Shown here in pieces: positions 62,252-64,000 of a DNA stretch of 64,000 bases (positions within the stretch are counted from its first letter, which is position 1; each line of letters starts with the position of its first letter). The notes below the pieces were generated by a model, which was not told where the DNA came from, searched no databases, and was given only the letters and a program-made list of their open reading frames with translations. The stretch comes from Methanosarcina horonobensis HB-1 = JCM 15518 (GTDB lineage: Archaea; Halobacteriota; Methanosarcinia; Methanosarcinales; Methanosarcinaceae): positions 248,001-312,000 of the forward strand of contig NZ_CP009516.1 of assembly GCF_000970285.1 (NCBI RefSeq), in the 5' to 3' direction. Made by a program: the position numbers and the translations under genes.

Positions 62252-62914
62252 ATGACTGTAATAGGAGTTATCACACGGGGCAAGTACGGGCACCGCCTTA
62301 TTGAATCTATAAAGGAGCACAGTGATTTTTCGGTTGTAACTACCGACCTTCCCGAGTTTGTGCCTGCATTCATCGAGGATCCAGATGAATTTCTGGAAAA
62401 CCTGGATTTCGACAGGCATGTCTTTTCTGCCGATATCGTAGTTAGCTATGCTCTGCATCCTGACCTGACATCTTCAATTGCAAAGCTTGCTGCAGAAGCT
62501 GGTGTACGCTCTTTAATCGTGCCAGGAGGGCCTTCCAGGGCATCGGTTCCTGAACTTAAAAATATTTCTGAAGCTTCCGGAATGGATATTGAAGTGGACG
62601 AGATTTGCTGCACCCTCGAACCCAATTCCTGCAACCGGCCTTTTACTGAGATTTTTGGGTCTCCCATCCTAAAAGTTAAGACAAAGGACGGGAAAATAGC
62701 CGAGGTTGAGGTTATAAAAGGTGCTCCCTGCGGAAGCACATGGTATATGGCAAAGGAAATCATTGGAGTGCCGGTAAAGGATGCCCCTCCTAAAGCCGGA
62801 TTGCTGGTTCAGCATTATCCCTGTCGGGCTTCAAGAGGTGATATGGGAGGAATTCACGAGTCTGGAGAATTGCACAAGCAGGCGTTAATAAAAGCACTTG
62901 AGAACGAGGAGTGA
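62252..62914 (+). CDS. DUF166 protein
   Basis: A 220-residue protein of the archaeal DUF166 family. It has a Rossmann-like first half (MTVIGVITRGKYGHRLIESI, ADIVVSYALHPDLT) and conserved cysteines in ICCTLEPNSCN, GAPCGSTWYMAKEI and HYPCRASRGDMGGIHESGELH, which look able to bind a metal or iron-sulphur cluster. No firm biochemical role is known to me. It is probably co-transcribed with the DUF2111 gene, which starts 57 bases later. Confidence 0.85.
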   Translation: MTVIGVITRGKYGHRLIESIKEHSDFSVVTTDLPEFVPAFIEDPDEFLENLDFDRHVFSADIVVSYALHPDLTSSIAKLAAEAGVRSLIVPGGPSRASVPELKNISEASGMDIEVDEICCTLEPNSCNRPFTEIFGSPILKVKTKDGKIAEVEVIKGAPCGSTWYMAKEIIGVPVKDAPPKAGLLVQHYPCRASRGDMGGIHESGELHKQALIKALENEE

Positions 62915-62971
62915 TTATATATTCTTTGGAAAAATATAATCTAAATATGGCAGAAAAATGGGGCTAAGTTT

Positions 62972-63418
62972 TTGATTTCTGAGGTTCCTGTTTTTGCCTG
63001 TACCGATTGCCAAATACTTTCTGGGGGTGAAAACATTATTTCCCTATCTATATCCGAAGATTCAGGGCCTGAAGACCTTGAGCCAATAGCAGTTGCAATA
63101 CATTCTCTAACCGGCCTCCCTACTACTATCAGAAGCGTTAAAAGAAGAGGGCTCCGTCTGGAAAAGGGAAAAGTCCTTGACAGGGATTATACAGGACCTG
63201 TACTTGAAGAGGTATTAAAGACTAATAAAGTCGCCCACGAAGTTCCCACAGAAGGCGTGTACCGTGGAAAACATGTTGTAGTTGCTCCCATCCGTTCAAA
63301 GGAAGGGAAAGTTGTTGCAGCTCTCGGAATCGTGGATCTTCTGGCTACGATTGATCTTCCGTCTGTCTTTCAGGAATATACCTCCGTACTGGAAGAAGTT
63401 GAAGATGCAAAAAAATGA
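62972..63418 (+). CDS. DUF2111 protein
   Basis: A 148-residue protein of the methanogen-associated DUF2111 family. It starts at TTG 62972 (ISEVPVFACTDCQILS), with the body LEPIAVAIHSLTGLPTTIRSVKRRGLRLEKGKV and GKHVVVAPIRSKEGKVVAALGIVDLLATIDLP, which resembles a small sensor or GAF/PAS-like fold. Function is unknown. It lies between DUF166 (same strand) and mtd (opposite strand, convergent), close to C1-metabolism genes. Confidence 0.83.
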   Translation: MISEVPVFACTDCQILSGGENIISLSISEDSGPEDLEPIAVAIHSLTGLPTTIRSVKRRGLRLEKGKVLDRDYTGPVLEEVLKTNKVAHEVPTEGVYRGKHVVVAPIRSKEGKVVAALGIVDLLATIDLPSVFQEYTSVLEEVEDAKK

Positions 63419-63515
63419 GATAGAAGAAGGTTTAAAAAGTAGCAGCTTATAAAAAGCATCCTTAAAGACTATATAGAAAAGATAAAGGATAATTTGTAGT
63501 TTTGTTGGAGGATTT

Positions 63516-63557
63516 TGTCCCTCACCTACTTTTCAAGGTTTGAGAGGGACATTTTTC
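63516..63557. terminator. Terminator hairpin between DUF2111 and mtd
   Basis: TGTCCCTC (63516-63523) pairs with GAGGGACA (63544-63551) over a 20-base loop and is followed by TTTTT on the plus strand. It separates the convergent genes. Confidence 0.6.
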
Positions 63558-63622
63558 CAGTTCCTCCAGTTGCTAATGAGATCCAGGATTATGTTTTAGA
63601 GCTGAAAAACTTTTTCCAGCGT

Positions 63623-64000
63623 TTACTCTGGCTTTTCGTATAACCTGACTTTTTTCAACAGGGCTCCGCTCTTTGCGTGGGGCTGCCTGAAGACGGTGTC
63701 ATTGGATTTTTCGATTTCTCTCGCCTGAGTTGCAAGCTGGGCTGCAGCTCCCATGATCTCATGTCCAGCTGCGGCTGTGAGGCATACCTGGTCGATTTCC
63801 TTTAACATGAAGCAAGCAGGGAAGTTAACCTGTGCGACTTTCTCAGCCATGTGAAGGGCAGCAAGAGCTTTTGCTTTTGCATAGGGATTTGCAAAGCCTG
63901 CATGTTCTACACATTTCTCGGGTTTTGCGAAGATGTGCGGAAGTTCCAGATCCTTTCCTGACTTTCCGGATGCTACCTGTTCGGTTACTTTATCGAGCTC
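63623..64000 (-). CDS. mtd: F420-dependent methylene-H4MPT dehydrogenase, C-terminal 125 residues
   Basis: The frame is open to the right window edge, so only the C-terminus is seen. ELPHIFAKPEKCVEHAGFANPYAKAKALAALHMAEKVAQVNFPACFMLKEIDQVCLTA is characteristic of Mtd, which oxidises and reduces methylene-tetrahydromethanopterin (or -sarcinapterin) with coenzyme F420 in methanogenesis. The end HAKSGALLKKVRLYEKPE is also typical. The start and promoter lie outside the window. This gene is among the strongest evidence for a methanogen. Confidence 0.93.
   Translation of the reverse strand, partial: ELDKVTEQVASGKSGKDLELPHIFAKPEKCVEHAGFANPYAKAKALAALHMAEKVAQVNFPACFMLKEIDQVCLTAAAGHEIMGAAAQLATQAREIEKSNDTVFRQPHAKSGALLKKVRLYEKPE

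Overview
The window looks like chromosomal DNA of a Methanosarcina (Archaea, Methanosarcinales). Support comes from methanogen-specific genes at the right end: the C-terminal part of F420-dependent methylene-tetrahydromethanopterin dehydrogenase (mtd), the methanofuran enzyme MfnB, and DUF2111 and DUF166 proteins. The left and centre carry proteins with disaggregatase-type repeats, a family known from Methanosarcina. The long AT-rich intergenic regions, GGTGAT-type ribosome binding sites, T-rich terminators and TATA boxes also fit. The species cannot be fixed from sequence reading alone.

About 58 kb (roughly 1-58.4 kb) is one large surface-polysaccharide and surface-protein region. From left to right: two exported surface proteins; a flippase; a deleted polysaccharide deacetylase; a four-gene set (5.3-9.6 kb, minus strand) matching the bacterial WbpA/B/E/D logic for a UDP-2,3-diacetamido uronic acid; a small membrane protein; a solitary TnpB element (about 10.8-12.1 kb); a CPBP protease with a DUF1616 membrane protein; then glycosyltransferases, large polytopic membrane proteins and a first disaggregatase-type beta-helix protein (22.6-25.4 kb). 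Next come a second flippase, GalE-, GalU- and Ugd-type enzymes (27.9-31.4 kb), and a compact plus-strand run of DUF354, deacetylase, GT2, GT4 and FemAB-like genes (32.5-37.9 kb). A minus-strand group follows (flippase, membrane protein, deacetylase, Gfo/Idh/MocA; 38.1-43.9 kb) that repeats the order and orientation of the left-hand group. After it lie a tandem GT2 protein, three more beta-helix proteins (46.8-53.0 kb), a DUF3473-type deacetylase and another membrane protein. Housekeeping genes fill 58.7-64 kb.

Working interpretation (inference): GalU, Ugd and GalE supply UDP-Glc, UDP-GlcA and C4-epimerised sugars, and the Wbp-like set supplies a diacetamido uronic acid. GT2/GT4 enzymes assemble lipid-linked repeat units, three Wzx-like flippases export them, and the polytopic proteins may act as GT-C transferases or polymerases. 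Deacetylases and the FemAB-like protein would modify the chain. The exported beta-helix proteins with disaggregatase repeats are candidates to bind or cut the finished matrix, for example methanochondroitin, whose sugars (GlcA and GalNAc) match the precursors. The region would then encode both making and dispersing the cell-aggregate matrix.

The less explained material is between the genes: a palindrome just after a TATA box (22.28 kb), two tiny ORFs with matching ribosome sites (25.9-26.2 kb), a stem-rich stretch with three 17-bp palindrome-bearing repeats (32.17-32.39 kb), an 82-bp inverted-repeat element (16.8 kb), and a duplicated signal-peptide start (53.1-53.2 kb).
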